Positions 36,996 through 45,852 of a stretch of DNA of 64,000 bases are shown in pieces (the stretch's first letter is position 1; each line of letters starts with the position of its first letter). The position numbers and the translations under genes are program-made. Origin of the DNA: Labilithrix sp. (GTDB taxonomy: Bacteria; Myxococcota_A; Polyangia; Polyangiales; Polyangiaceae); the NCBI GenBank assembly GCA_019637105.1, contig JAHBWF010000012.1, positions 26,510 through 90,509 on the forward strand, read 5' to 3'. Below the pieces are notes generated by a model that worked only from the letters and a program-made list of their open reading frames with translations, did not search any database and had not been told where the DNA came from.

Positions 36996-39346
36996 GTGTC
37001 CTCCGAGGCGCCGCGCGCGGGCGCGTCCGCCGGCGAGATCGACGCGGTGTGAATGGCGACGCCCATGCGCTCGCGGAGGACGCCGTAGCGCTCCGACGCC
37101 GTGAAGGTGAGCAGGTCTCCGCGCTTCGTCTCGGCGGTGAGCTCGCCGATGGTCCGGGTCTCGTCCTTCATCAATCGCGAGGCCGTGCGGAGATCGCCGG
37201 CGAGCAAGAGGCCGACGCGCGCGGCGGTGAGCTCGACGCCGCGGATCCAGGCGAGCAGATCGAGGCGCCCGCCGCGCGCGTCGAGTCGCGCGACGATCTC
37301 CTCGAGCGCGGCCGTCTGGTCCTCCGTGAGGCGCTCGGCGAGCGCGTCGGCGACGCGGCTCTCCACGCCCGCCGCCGGGACGGTGATGGCGGGGATGACC
37401 ACGCGCACGGCGGCGAGGACGAGCGCCGACAGCTCCGCGAGCGTCGGGAAGAAGACGAGCGGGTAGTGCGCCGCCCGGTAATAGGTGAGGTGGCGGCCGG
37501 CGAGGAACGCGAGCTCTCGCACCGTCCGCCCCGAGAGCGCCGTCGGACCGAGCGCCGTCGACGGCGAACGCGCGGGCACCGCGGCGATCCCGCTCGGCAC
37601 GGCGTCGAGCACGTAGAGGTCGGGCAGCGGAACCCCGAGCGCGCGCGCCGCCCAGACGAACGTGCGCACGGCCGACGCCGTGCTCGTCTTGTCCTGGCGC
37701 TTGGCCGGGTCGAGCGCGACGAGCTTCTTCTGCGCCTCGAGCTCGTCGAGGCGCAGCGCGATCGCGGCGTCGCCCACCGTGAGGAGGATGTCGTGCACCA
37801 CGGGATCGCCGTGGCCCGCCGAGAGCAGCTCGCCCCACCACGCGTCGGCGACCGCCGTCGTCGGGCGGATCGGGCCCTCGGGGCGGAACTGCTCGATCAC
37901 GAGGTCCTGCGCGACGTCGCTCGCGCCGAGCTCCTCGAGGCACGTGGCGACCAGCCAGGCGCGATCGGGCCGCTGCGCGCGCTGGTGATGCTCGAAGAGG
38001 CGCCGGTAGGTCTGCGCGCGGAGCGGCGCGTGCGTCGTCGTGAGCTCGAGCTCGCGGATCGCGGCCATGCGGTCGCCCTTGGCCGCGTAGAGCTCCGCGA
38101 GCGCCGCGCGCGTCTCGGCGTCGTCGGGCCGGAGCTCGACGGCGCCGCGGAGGGCCTCGAGCGCGCCGGGTCCGTCGAGCAGGCGGTCGCGCCGCAGCGT
38201 CCCCAGCTTGCGACACACCTCCCACGCGCGGTCGCGATCGCCGAGGCCCGCATAGCGGTCGACGAGCCGCTCGTAGACCGCGGCGAGCTCCGCCCACTCC
38301 TCGCGCCGCGTGCGCACCGCGACGAGCGCCGAGAGCGCGCGATCGCACTGGGGGTCTTCGTCGAGCGCCATCTCGAGGAACGCGAGGCCGCGCGGCTCCT
38401 CGCGGAGGCGCCCGAGCATGAGGTCGGCCTGCGCGAAGCGGAACGAGCCGCGGTGGCGCGCGTCGGTCGAGATCCGCACGAGGTCGTCGAGGACGGCGAG
38501 CAGCTTCGACCAGGCGCGCGTCGCCGCGTAGAGGTCGCGCAGCTTGATCAGGATGCCGATGTCGTCGGGCCGATGGATCGACGCGATCTCGAGGGTCGCG
38601 AGCGCCTTCTCGACGTCCCCGAGCCGCACCTCCTCGACCTCCGCCAGCATGCAGAGCTCCGACGCCTTGTCGTCGGGATCGTCGAGCGCTTCGGCGCGGC
38701 GACGGCGCGCGGTCGCGACGCGCGCCCAGTCCTTCGACTCCGTCGCGATCGTGACGAGGCCGTCGAGCGAGCGCATGTGCTTCGCGTTGACGACGAGCGC
38801 CTTCTCGAAGTTCGTCTCGGACTCGCGCAGCTTTCCCTGCGCCAGCTTCACCTCGGCGATGGAGGCGTAGATCGACGCCTGCGTCTTCGGCTCGTCCTTC
38901 GCGATCACGAAGAGCGCCTTCTTGTAGGCCTCGAGCGCGGCGGCCCAGTCCTGCTTCGCGCGCGCGGCGGCGGCCTGCTCGAGGATCGGCTCGACGTCCG
39001 GCATCGGCGGGAGCGAGCGCGACACGGGCGCCGGCGGGACGCGGAACGACGGCCGCGCGACGTCGGTCCCCTCGCCCTTCGACGCGCCGAGCGTGAGCGT
39101 CGCCGCCGGCGCCTCGGGCATCGCGGGCGGCCGCACGGTGTCGGTGGGCGGCACGAGCGACGGCGGCGGCGAGGGGATCGACGGCTCTCGCCGTTGCTCG
39201 GTCACGCGCTCGTCACCGTCGCGCGACGCGTGACGCTCCGGCGCGCGGTCCTCGGCCGCTCGGCGCTCGGCCTCGTGCTCGGAGCTGACCGCGGGCGGCG
39301 GGGCCGCGTCCGCGGACGCGGTGCTCTCCTCGGGTTCGGACGGCAT
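36992..39346 (-). CDS. TPR protein sharing the C-terminal domain of the giant TPR protein
   Basis: A 784-residue protein. Residues 1 to about 115 are acidic and Pro-rich (disordered). Residues about 120-460 are TPR helices (AALEAYKKALFVIAKDEPK, NFEKALVVNAKHMRSL and so on). The last 300 residues are globular and end GLLLAGDLRTASRLMKDETR...LLTFTASERYGVLRERMGVAIHTA, matching the end of the protein at 9162-14948 (GLLIAGDVEPARDALLAEG...LYKFATSDLYSDLRGAIGVAVQA). A stretch GRHLTYYRAAHYPLVFFP precedes it. It is coupled to the SnoaL-like gene downstream. Function unknown; a scaffold role is inferred from TPRs only. Confidence 0.82.
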   Translation of the reverse strand: MPSEPEESTASADAAPPPAVSSEHEAERRAAEDRAPERHASRDGDERVTEQRREPSIPSPPPSLVPPTDTVRPPAMPEAPAATLTLGASKGEGTDVARPSFRVPPAPVSRSLPPMPDVEPILEQAAAARAKQDWAAALEAYKKALFVIAKDEPKTQASIYASIAEVKLAQGKLRESETNFEKALVVNAKHMRSLDGLVTIATESKDWARVATARRRRAEALDDPDDKASELCMLAEVEEVRLGDVEKALATLEIASIHRPDDIGILIKLRDLYAATRAWSKLLAVLDDLVRISTDARHRGSFRFAQADLMLGRLREEPRGLAFLEMALDEDPQCDRALSALVAVRTRREEWAELAAVYERLVDRYAGLGDRDRAWEVCRKLGTLRRDRLLDGPGALEALRGAVELRPDDAETRAALAELYAAKGDRMAAIRELELTTTHAPLRAQTYRRLFEHHQRAQRPDRAWLVATCLEELGASDVAQDLVIEQFRPEGPIRPTTAVADAWWGELLSAGHGDPVVHDILLTVGDAAIALRLDELEAQKKLVALDPAKRQDKTSTASAVRTFVWAARALGVPLPDLYVLDAVPSGIAAVPARSPSTALGPTALSGRTVRELAFLAGRHLTYYRAAHYPLVFFPTLAELSALVLAAVRVVIPAITVPAAGVESRVADALAERLTEDQTAALEEIVARLDARGGRLDLLAWIRGVELTAARVGLLLAGDLRTASRLMKDETRTIGELTAETKRGDLLTFTASERYGVLRERMGVAIHTASISPADAPARGASEDT

Positions 39347-39506
39347 CGCGCCAGGGTACTGGATCCCGCGCGATGGATCGGCGGCTATCCATCGGTCGCG
39401 TCAAGCCGCGCTGCGTCGAGACCGCGAAGCGCCACAGGATTGAAACGAGCGTGCCACGCGCCGCGTCAGATCGGGATGGTCTGGTCCGTGCGTACACGCG
39501 ACCACC

Positions 39507-42005
39507 ATGATGGCTCGATGGCTCGTCGCGGCGGCGGGCTTGGCGTTGCTCGCGGCGTGCGGCTCGGACCGGAGAGGCGCGGGCGAGGACGGCTCGGACG
39601 CGCCCGACGTCGACGCGCCCGGTCCGGGCGCCCCCGGCGAGGATCCCGCCGAGATCGCGCGCAAGCTCTCGGAGAAGCCGTGGGAGGTCGTCTCGAACAA
39701 GGGCGAGACCTACCTCCCGAACGTCTTCTACGCCGACGCCTCCGAGAACGAGCAGATCATGCCGTACGCGATCGACGGCCACGTGATGATCGATCGGCTC
39801 GTCTACCCGACGCTCGGCAACCCGAACCTCTACACGAAGAGCGATCCGAAGGACGAGCTCGTGATCGTCCTCCGGATCGAGGACGCCGCGTTCGCGCACC
39901 TCGACGCGAAGATCGAGCCCGTCGCCGGCTCGCACCTCTCGAGGCTCGTCGTCCCCAACGACGCCTCGACCGGCTTCGGGTTCTTCTTGATCCCGCGCGG
40001 GGCCCGCGAGCCCAACACCGAGTCGACGCAGGCCGTCTCGAGCGGCAACGGCACCGACGTCGTCCGCATCTACCCGAACGAGATCCTGGTCAACCCCGAG
40101 CCCGACGGCATGCCCGCCGTCCTGAAGAAGCGGCGGACGCTGCGCTTCGTGTTCCGCCGGGGCGCGATGGCGAAGGCCCCCGCGGGCCTGTACGACCTGC
40201 GCTTCGAGGTGAAGAAGGACAACGAGCTCTACCGGCCCGCCGCCGGCGCGCCGCCCGTCTACGAGTACCAGTTCAACGCCGTCCGCGTGTTCGACGCCGA
40301 GCCCGACGAGTACTCGGTCGTCAACGTCACCGACACGCAGGTCTCGGTCGGAGACACCTACGACGCCAAGACGAAGGACAAGCTCGACGAGTTCGTCCAG
40401 TTCATGAACACGACGAACGATCCGGCCGTACGGAGCGCGTCGTTCATCACCTTCAACGGCGACCTCCACAACGGCGGGTCGCCGGGCAGCCTCCGCCAGC
40501 GCACAGTGGCGTGGACCTACGAGGAGGAGGCGAAGTCGATCGTCTCGCTCCTCAAGTACCTCCCCTTGCCGATCTTCCTCACGACCGGCAACCACGACGG
40601 CTACGTCTCCACCGGCCACGTCCCGGGCGCGGTGAAGAACCTCGACACCGGCCTCGGCGAGAGCCTGAAGGAGGTCATCCTCGAGGCCTCCCCGAAGCCC
40701 TGGCCCGACTTCGCCATCACCCAGTTCGAGAGCTACATCCAGCAGACCGCGGCGGCCGACCAGCTCGGCGGCGTCCACCGCGACGTCTTCACCGGCGGCT
40801 TCGCGCGCACCGGGGCGGCCTCCGGCTTCGACGGCTGGAGGGAGATCCCGCGCGCCGACCGCAACTACGTCCTCTACGACGGCTTCTACCAGTGGCAGAA
40901 GACGTACGGACCGCTCTACTACTCGCACAAGTTCGGTAAAAGCTTCTACCTCTCGCTGAACAGCTTCGAGCTCCGCCAGCACCGGCGCTCGGGCTGGGGC
41001 ATGTACACCGTCAACTACGGCGGCGGGATGAGCGACGTCCAGATGGCGTGGCTCGACCGCGAGCTGCTCCGCGCGCGCGTCGACGACAGCGACGTCGTCG
41101 TCCTCGCGCACCACGACCCGCGCGGCGGCCACAAGGGCAAGGACCACGGCTACTACTTCGAGCAGCTCGAGTACCGCAGCATCTACCAGAGCGCGATCAA
41201 CTACCTCGTCGGCAAGGTCTGGAACCCCGCCGTGTGCAAGCTGCCGGACTGGGCGCTCTCGCGCGACCAGGACGAGAGCTGCGCGCACGACGGCCTGCAG
41301 GAGTGGATGCGCGCCGACCCGGAGCTCGATTGCGGGTGGGACCAGCGCAAGGCCGACTTCACGTGCGAGGAGGGCGCGGAGACGTTCGCGAGCGGCGTCG
41401 AGCTGATGAAGCGCCTCGCGGCGAGCGGGAACGTCCGCACGATGCTGCTCGGCCACACGCACTACAACGCGCTCGAGATCCTGCAGGAGGGCGACGAGCT
41501 GTTGCCCGGGCAGTTCCCGATCGACAAGGCGTCGTCGCAGAAGTTCGCGACGCTCGAGATCCAGAACCCGATGCGCGGCTACTCCGAGCTCCAGCGCGGC
41601 GGCGCCCTCGCCGACTACGATCATCACGCGCTCGGGATCGCGCCGCTCGAGGCGCGCTTCGCCGACTTCGTCGCCCAGTACGACAGGTCCGTCGCCGGCT
41701 GGCAGCGCACCCTCTCGGGATCGATGGGACCGCGCGAGCTCGTCGTGCTCCGGCTCGTGTCGAACGCGGACCTCGCCAGCCAGACCTACTCGAACGGGAA
41801 GGACGCGCTCGGCTTCAGCGTCCTGTACCTCGACAAGAAGAGCGACGCGCGCGGCGTCGTCCACGCGCAGATCAACCGCGCCACGTTCTTCGCCAACGTC
41901 GGCGCCGCCGACTACGAGACGGTCGGCACGATCGACGTCGACCGCACGAGGCGCCTCCGACCGCACGATCCCGACAACCCCGTCGAGCAGCTCTTCGACT
42001 GGTGA
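39507..42005 (+). CDS. Calcineurin-like phosphoesterase lipoprotein
   Basis: An 832-residue exported metallophosphoesterase. The lipobox is ALLAACG (Cys at about 19). About 270 residues of beta-rich N-terminal sequence precede the catalytic domain. Metal-binding motifs in order are VTDTQVS (the usual DxH is DTQ), FNGDLHNGG (GDxxx), TTGNHDG (GNHD), VLAHHDPRGGHKG and LLGHTHYN (GHxH). There is a Cys-rich insert before the last motif (CKLPDWALSRDQDESC). It is probably a periplasmic or surface phosphatase or nuclease; the substrate is unknown. The first of two adjacent ATGs is used. Confidence 0.85.
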   Translation: MMARWLVAAAGLALLAACGSDRRGAGEDGSDAPDVDAPGPGAPGEDPAEIARKLSEKPWEVVSNKGETYLPNVFYADASENEQIMPYAIDGHVMIDRLVYPTLGNPNLYTKSDPKDELVIVLRIEDAAFAHLDAKIEPVAGSHLSRLVVPNDASTGFGFFLIPRGAREPNTESTQAVSSGNGTDVVRIYPNEILVNPEPDGMPAVLKKRRTLRFVFRRGAMAKAPAGLYDLRFEVKKDNELYRPAAGAPPVYEYQFNAVRVFDAEPDEYSVVNVTDTQVSVGDTYDAKTKDKLDEFVQFMNTTNDPAVRSASFITFNGDLHNGGSPGSLRQRTVAWTYEEEAKSIVSLLKYLPLPIFLTTGNHDGYVSTGHVPGAVKNLDTGLGESLKEVILEASPKPWPDFAITQFESYIQQTAAADQLGGVHRDVFTGGFARTGAASGFDGWREIPRADRNYVLYDGFYQWQKTYGPLYYSHKFGKSFYLSLNSFELRQHRRSGWGMYTVNYGGGMSDVQMAWLDRELLRARVDDSDVVVLAHHDPRGGHKGKDHGYYFEQLEYRSIYQSAINYLVGKVWNPAVCKLPDWALSRDQDESCAHDGLQEWMRADPELDCGWDQRKADFTCEEGAETFASGVELMKRLAASGNVRTMLLGHTHYNALEILQEGDELLPGQFPIDKASSQKFATLEIQNPMRGYSELQRGGALADYDHHALGIAPLEARFADFVAQYDRSVAGWQRTLSGSMGPRELVVLRLVSNADLASQTYSNGKDALGFSVLYLDKKSDARGVVHAQINRATFFANVGAADYETVGTIDVDRTRRLRPHDPDNPVEQLFDW

Positions 42006-42006
42006 C

Positions 42007-42033
42007 GGCGGCGGAGGCGCCGCGAACGCCGCC
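42007..42033. terminator. Hairpin between convergent genes
   Basis: GGCGGCG and CGCCGCC arms with a 13-nt loop in the 42-bp gap between the phosphoesterase and nuclease genes. Lacks a U-tract. Confidence 0.35.
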
Positions 42034-42047
42034 CGCCCTCCGGCGCG

Positions 42048-42971
42048 TCAGCAGGCGTCGTCGAGCTCGGCCAGGCAGAGCGCGTGATCGCTGTCCTCGG
42101 TGAGCGGCGCGTCGTCGACGTGCGGGCCGTGGTAGCGGAGGTTCTCGTTGTGGATCTCGAAGTGGCGGAGCGCGCGGTGCAGGCGCTCGCTGACGAGCAC
42201 GTGATCGATCAACGTCTCCTCGCCGCCGTGGAAGCACGAGTAGCGGGCCTCCTCCGGGATCGACTCGACCGCGGCGCGGAGGTAGAGCTTGCTCCTCGTG
42301 TCGATCCCGCGGACGAGGCGCACCGGCAGCGAGTCGAGCGTGTCGTTGAGATCGCCGAGCACGCAGATCGCGTGATCGGGAGAGTGCGCGAAGATCCCGT
42401 CGACCAGACCGCGGACGTAGAGCGCCTCGGCGGCGCGCTGCACCAGGCTCCGAACGGCCGACTCGCCGACGGCGTGCGGTGTCGTGTCCGCGACCGGCTC
42501 GCCCGTCGCCGTCTTGAGCTCGGCCGGGAGGTTCGATTTGAAATGCGCCGTGAGCACGTCGACCTCGCCGAGCCCGCCGGCCTCGACGCGGACGTGGACG
42601 ACGCCGCGGCGGAGCGGGATGCGCCCGGCGAACGGCTCCGGATCGCCCTCGACGAAGCGGGGGAACGGGAGGGCTTTGGCCTGGTGGACCTGGGACCACT
42701 GCACGGGGAGTCGCGACAGGATCACGTTGCGGATCCCGCGGCGATCCTCCGACCCGACGACCGGCGCGCCGTAGCCCTGCTCCGGGAGGGCCTTCACGAG
42801 GCGATCGAGCAGGTCGAGCGAGCCGACCTCCTGGAGCGCGACGACGTCGGCGCGCGCCCGGCGGAGGCTCTCGGCCACGTTCGAGAGCTTGGCCTCGACG
42901 ACGGCCTTCTCTCCTTCCTTGCGCGCGGAGAAGAAGTCTTTGAGGTTGAAGGTCGCGATCCGGAGGGCCAT
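42048..42971 (-). CDS. Endonuclease/exonuclease/phosphatase (EEP) family protein
   Basis: A 307-residue member of the DNase I-like EEP superfamily without a signal peptide. Active-site motifs are ATFNLKDF, VALQEVG (metal-binding glutamate), TAHFKSN, VLGDLNDTLDS, TLIDHVLVS and the final SDHALC histidine. The substrate could be nucleic acid or a phosphorylated small molecule. The gene is divergent from the orphan gene at 43019, with a 47-bp shared upstream region. Confidence 0.9.
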   Translation of the reverse strand: MALRIATFNLKDFFSARKEGEKAVVEAKLSNVAESLRRARADVVALQEVGSLDLLDRLVKALPEQGYGAPVVGSEDRRGIRNVILSRLPVQWSQVHQAKALPFPRFVEGDPEPFAGRIPLRRGVVHVRVEAGGLGEVDVLTAHFKSNLPAELKTATGEPVADTTPHAVGESAVRSLVQRAAEALYVRGLVDGIFAHSPDHAICVLGDLNDTLDSLPVRLVRGIDTRSKLYLRAAVESIPEEARYSCFHGGEETLIDHVLVSERLHRALRHFEIHNENLRYHGPHVDDAPLTEDSDHALCLAELDDAC

Positions 42972-43006
42972 GCGCGCCCCATCCTAGCCGGCTCCGGCGC
43001 ATGCGC

Positions 43007-43012
43007 TATCCT
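43007..43012 (+). promoter_or_regulatory. -10-like box before the Cys-motif orphan gene
   Basis: TATCCT ending 6 nt before the ATG at 43019. With normal spacing the transcript would begin at the start codon. Confidence 0.35.
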
Positions 43013-43018
43013 GGGTTG

Positions 43019-43945
43019 ATGGAGCTCTCGCTGAGCGAAGACCAGATCCGCGGAATCGTCGCCCACCTCGCGCACCTCCGCGCCGCATATGGAGAGGCGT
43101 TCGCCGATCCGGAGCTCGTGGAGCCGAACGGCGACTACTTCCCGGACGAGTTCAAGCTCGATCCCGAGAGCGTCGAGCGCCTCCTCCGGAGGATGCTCGG
43201 GTACGCGCCGCTCTCCGAGGACCTCGAGATCGGGCTCGGGTTCATCGAGCCCGGAGGAGAGGTGAAGGGCGGCGGCTGCGGCTCGGGCGCCTGCGGGACG
43301 GGCGGCCTCAAGGAGATCGCGCGCGGCGGGGCGATCGAGACCGAGGACGGCTACGCGGCGCTCGTCCACGTCCAGGACGTGGGCGACCCGACGATCCTCA
43401 CGACCGCGCTCGCGCGCGCGACGGGCCGCATCGTGATGTTCGAGGCCGACGAAGACGTCGACCCGCGCGACGAGGGCGCGCTCAGCGAGCTGACGGCGCT
43501 GGCGGCGGGGCTCGGCCTCCTCCTGCTCAACGGCGCCTGCGTCTACAAGAAGGGCTGCGGCGGCATGAAGCGGCACCAGGCGACGTTCCTCGACCTCGAG
43601 GAGATCGCGCTCGGCCTCGCGCTCTTCGTCCGCGTGACGGAGAAGAAGCCCGGCGTGGTCCGGCGCCACCTCGAGATCACGCAGAAGGAGGCGTTCGACG
43701 CCGCGCTCGACTGGGTCGACGGTCAGCCCTCGCTCGTCGCGGCGCTGGCGGACCGCCCCGAGACGCTGGAGGACGGCGTCTTCTCGTTCGAGGCGAAGAA
43801 GGGGCTGTTGTCCCGCCTGTTCGCGCGCAAGAGCGACGACGAGCCGAGCGCCGTCCACGTGCAGCCGCGCGAGCGCTCCGAAGAGGAGCGACGCCGCCTC
43901 GCCGAGGCCAAGGCGCTCGTCGAGGAGGCGCTCTCGGAGGGCTGA
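43019..43945 (+). CDS. Orphan protein with two Cys motifs
   Basis: A protein of about 308 residues with no recognised family. The notable features are GGGCGSGACGTGG at about residue 85, where two cysteines sit in a Gly-rich turn, and a second pair, NGACVYKKGCGGMKRH, at about 173-188. Together they could bind a metal or an Fe-S cluster. The N-terminus is helical (LSEDQIRGIVAHLAHLRAAYG) and the C-terminus is charged and coiled. The ATG at 43019 is preferred over that at 43001 because the latter lies upstream of the TATCCT box. Function unknown. Confidence 0.72.
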   Translation: MELSLSEDQIRGIVAHLAHLRAAYGEAFADPELVEPNGDYFPDEFKLDPESVERLLRRMLGYAPLSEDLEIGLGFIEPGGEVKGGGCGSGACGTGGLKEIARGGAIETEDGYAALVHVQDVGDPTILTTALARATGRIVMFEADEDVDPRDEGALSELTALAAGLGLLLLNGACVYKKGCGGMKRHQATFLDLEEIALGLALFVRVTEKKPGVVRRHLEITQKEAFDAALDWVDGQPSLVAALADRPETLEDGVFSFEAKKGLLSRLFARKSDDEPSAVHVQPRERSEEERRRLAEAKALVEEALSEG

Positions 43946-44048
43946 TCCGCGGAGCGCCGCGCCCCGCGAACGCCGCCGGCGCGCGGGCGCGCCGGCGGGG
44001 AGCGCCGCGGGCGGTGAAGAAGCGGACGGCAGCGGGGGAGCGATCTTG

Positions 44049-44054
44049 TATGCT
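44049..44054 (+). promoter_or_regulatory. -10-like box before the phosphorylase-like gene
   Basis: TATGCT preceded by TTG, ending 12 nt before the ATG at 44067. Confidence 0.4.
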
Positions 44055-44066
44055 CCCGCGCGAACG

Positions 44067-45782
44067 ATGGACCGCCGGCCGCCCGAACCCGAGTCCGAGG
44101 AGATCAGCCTCTACGTCACGACGTACTACTCGCTCCTGCGATCGACCGGCGAGGTGCGCGTCCGCGCCTTCGAGGAGGCGCACGCCTTCAGCGGATCGAG
44201 CCTGCACCTCGGGGCGCTCTCCGACGTGCCGGACGTCTCGGCGTTCGCCTACGCGGCGGCGCGCCTGCCGGACGAGATGCCCGACGTCGATCTCGTCATC
44301 CTCGGACAGTCCCACGAGCTGTTCGAGGCCGCGGGGCACGACGTCCGGCGCTGGGAGATCGTCAAGACGCGCGGGCGGCGCCGCCCGCTCCGCTACGACG
44401 GCGCGGGCAAGCTCGCCGTGTTCATCGCCAGCGCGAGCGACATCGACGATCTCGTCCCGATCCTGACCGCGTATCAGATCGAGTGGAACAAGATGCACGA
44501 GCGCCTCCGCCGGGCCGCCAGCTCGCCCGAGGCGCTCGACGAGGTCGTCAAGGATCCGGTCGCGCTCTCGAGCGCGCTCGGCGTCAGCGTGGACGACGCG
44601 CAGAAGCTCATCGACGCGTTCGGCGCCAAGCGCCTCGAGCGCGGCAGCCGCGCGCTCTTCGACCACCGCTCCGACCTCCGGGTGCGCATGCTGGCGGCGT
44701 CGCACTCGCAGTACCAGCGCGCGGCGCAGCGCTGGTGGGGCGGGATCGAGCCGTCGTACATCCGCAAGACGGAGCCGCGCCGGCCGCCGGTGTACTTCAT
44801 CTCCTCGAACACCCACGCGATCGCCAACCTCGTCGGCGGCTACGCGCAGAGCCACGTCGACGAGATCGTGAACTGGGCGCGCCGTGAAGATCCCGAGGGC
44901 CTCGGCGAAGACGTCGACCGCGCGACGAAGTCGGGCGACCCGACCGACCTCGCTCCCCTCCTCTACTACCTGCTCCGCGGGTACATCCACGCCACGAAGA
45001 GCACCAAGAAGATGAACGAGGTGCGCGCGTTCGAGGCGGCGCACGGCCTCGTGCACCTCTCGGAGCCCGGTCACATCGACGTCGACGCGCAGATCGCCAA
45101 GCTCAACGAGATCGATCCGAAGCTCATCGATCCGCGGCTGCGCATCCCCGGCGTCGAGCGGCTCGCCGAGAGCGACGCGGTCATCGTCAACATCGACTAC
45201 CCGCTCGGGATGGCCGCGTACCACCTGCTCTCGCGCGCGGGTCAGGGCGTCGGCGATCTCCGCGGGATCTACGTCATGGGCAAGGCGGCGACGCTCAACG
45301 GGCGCGTCGGCGACGTCATGCTGAGCGGGGTCGTCTACGACGAGCACTCGCGCAACACGTTCCTCCTGCGCAACGCGTTCACCGCGCGCGACATCGCGCC
45401 GTGGCTCAGGCACGGGAGCGTCTTCGACAACCAGAAGGCCGTCACGGTGCGGAGCGCGTTCCTCCAGAGCAAGGAGTACATGGACGCGTTCTACCGGAGC
45501 GGTTACACGGTGCTCGAGATGGAGGCCGGTCCGTTCCTCGGCGCCGTCTACGAGCTGACGAACCCGAAGCGCGTCCCGACGGACGAGATCGTCCACCTCT
45601 CGGCGCACACGCCGTTCGACGTGGGCATCCTCCACTACGCGTCGGACACACCGTACTCGCGGCGGCAGTCGCTCCTGTCGAAGAGCCTGAGCTTCTTCGG
45701 CGTCGACTCGACCTACGCGTGCGCCATCGCGATCGTCCGCCGGATCCTCACGCTCGAGTGCGAGCGCATCGCGTCGCGCTGA
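44067..45782 (+). CDS. Protein with nucleoside-phosphorylase-like C-terminal region
   Basis: A 571-residue soluble protein. The N-terminal 330 residues match nothing recognised (LYVTTYYSLLRSTGEVRVRAFEEAH, DLVILGQSHELFEAAGHDVRRWEIVKTRG). The C-terminal 220 residues carry patterns reminiscent of the purine nucleoside phosphorylase fold: GIYVMGKAATLNGRVGDVMLSGVVYDEHS (phosphate/ribose region), AVTVRSAFLQS and YTVLEMEAGPFLGAVYE, comparable to the EMExA substrate motif. An in-frame TTG at 44046 is rejected because it lies before the -10-like box. This is a remote-homology judgement, and the substrate is unknown. Confidence 0.68.
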   Translation: MDRRPPEPESEEISLYVTTYYSLLRSTGEVRVRAFEEAHAFSGSSLHLGALSDVPDVSAFAYAAARLPDEMPDVDLVILGQSHELFEAAGHDVRRWEIVKTRGRRRPLRYDGAGKLAVFIASASDIDDLVPILTAYQIEWNKMHERLRRAASSPEALDEVVKDPVALSSALGVSVDDAQKLIDAFGAKRLERGSRALFDHRSDLRVRMLAASHSQYQRAAQRWWGGIEPSYIRKTEPRRPPVYFISSNTHAIANLVGGYAQSHVDEIVNWARREDPEGLGEDVDRATKSGDPTDLAPLLYYLLRGYIHATKSTKKMNEVRAFEAAHGLVHLSEPGHIDVDAQIAKLNEIDPKLIDPRLRIPGVERLAESDAVIVNIDYPLGMAAYHLLSRAGQGVGDLRGIYVMGKAATLNGRVGDVMLSGVVYDEHSRNTFLLRNAFTARDIAPWLRHGSVFDNQKAVTVRSAFLQSKEYMDAFYRSGYTVLEMEAGPFLGAVYELTNPKRVPTDEIVHLSAHTPFDVGILHYASDTPYSRRQSLLSKSLSFFGVDSTYACAIAIVRRILTLECERIASR

Positions 45783-45800
45783 CGCGCGCGGCGCGAGCGT

Positions 45801-45852
45801 CGGCGTGCGCCGCGGGGCGCGAGCGGCGGCGTGCGCCGCGGGGCGCGAGCCT
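45801..45852. repeat. 26-bp direct duplication
   Basis: Two adjacent copies of a 26-bp GC-rich unit containing GGCGTGCGCCGCGGGGCGCG in the 69-bp gap between the convergent orphan and DsbA-like genes. The unit itself contains GC-rich inverted sequence and may form the terminator hairpin. Confidence 0.7.

Noticed and set aside
39507-42005. DTQ instead of DxH in the phosphoesterase considered as loss of activity
   Set aside because: Gln at this position occurs in several active calcineurin-like subfamilies, and all other metal ligands are present.
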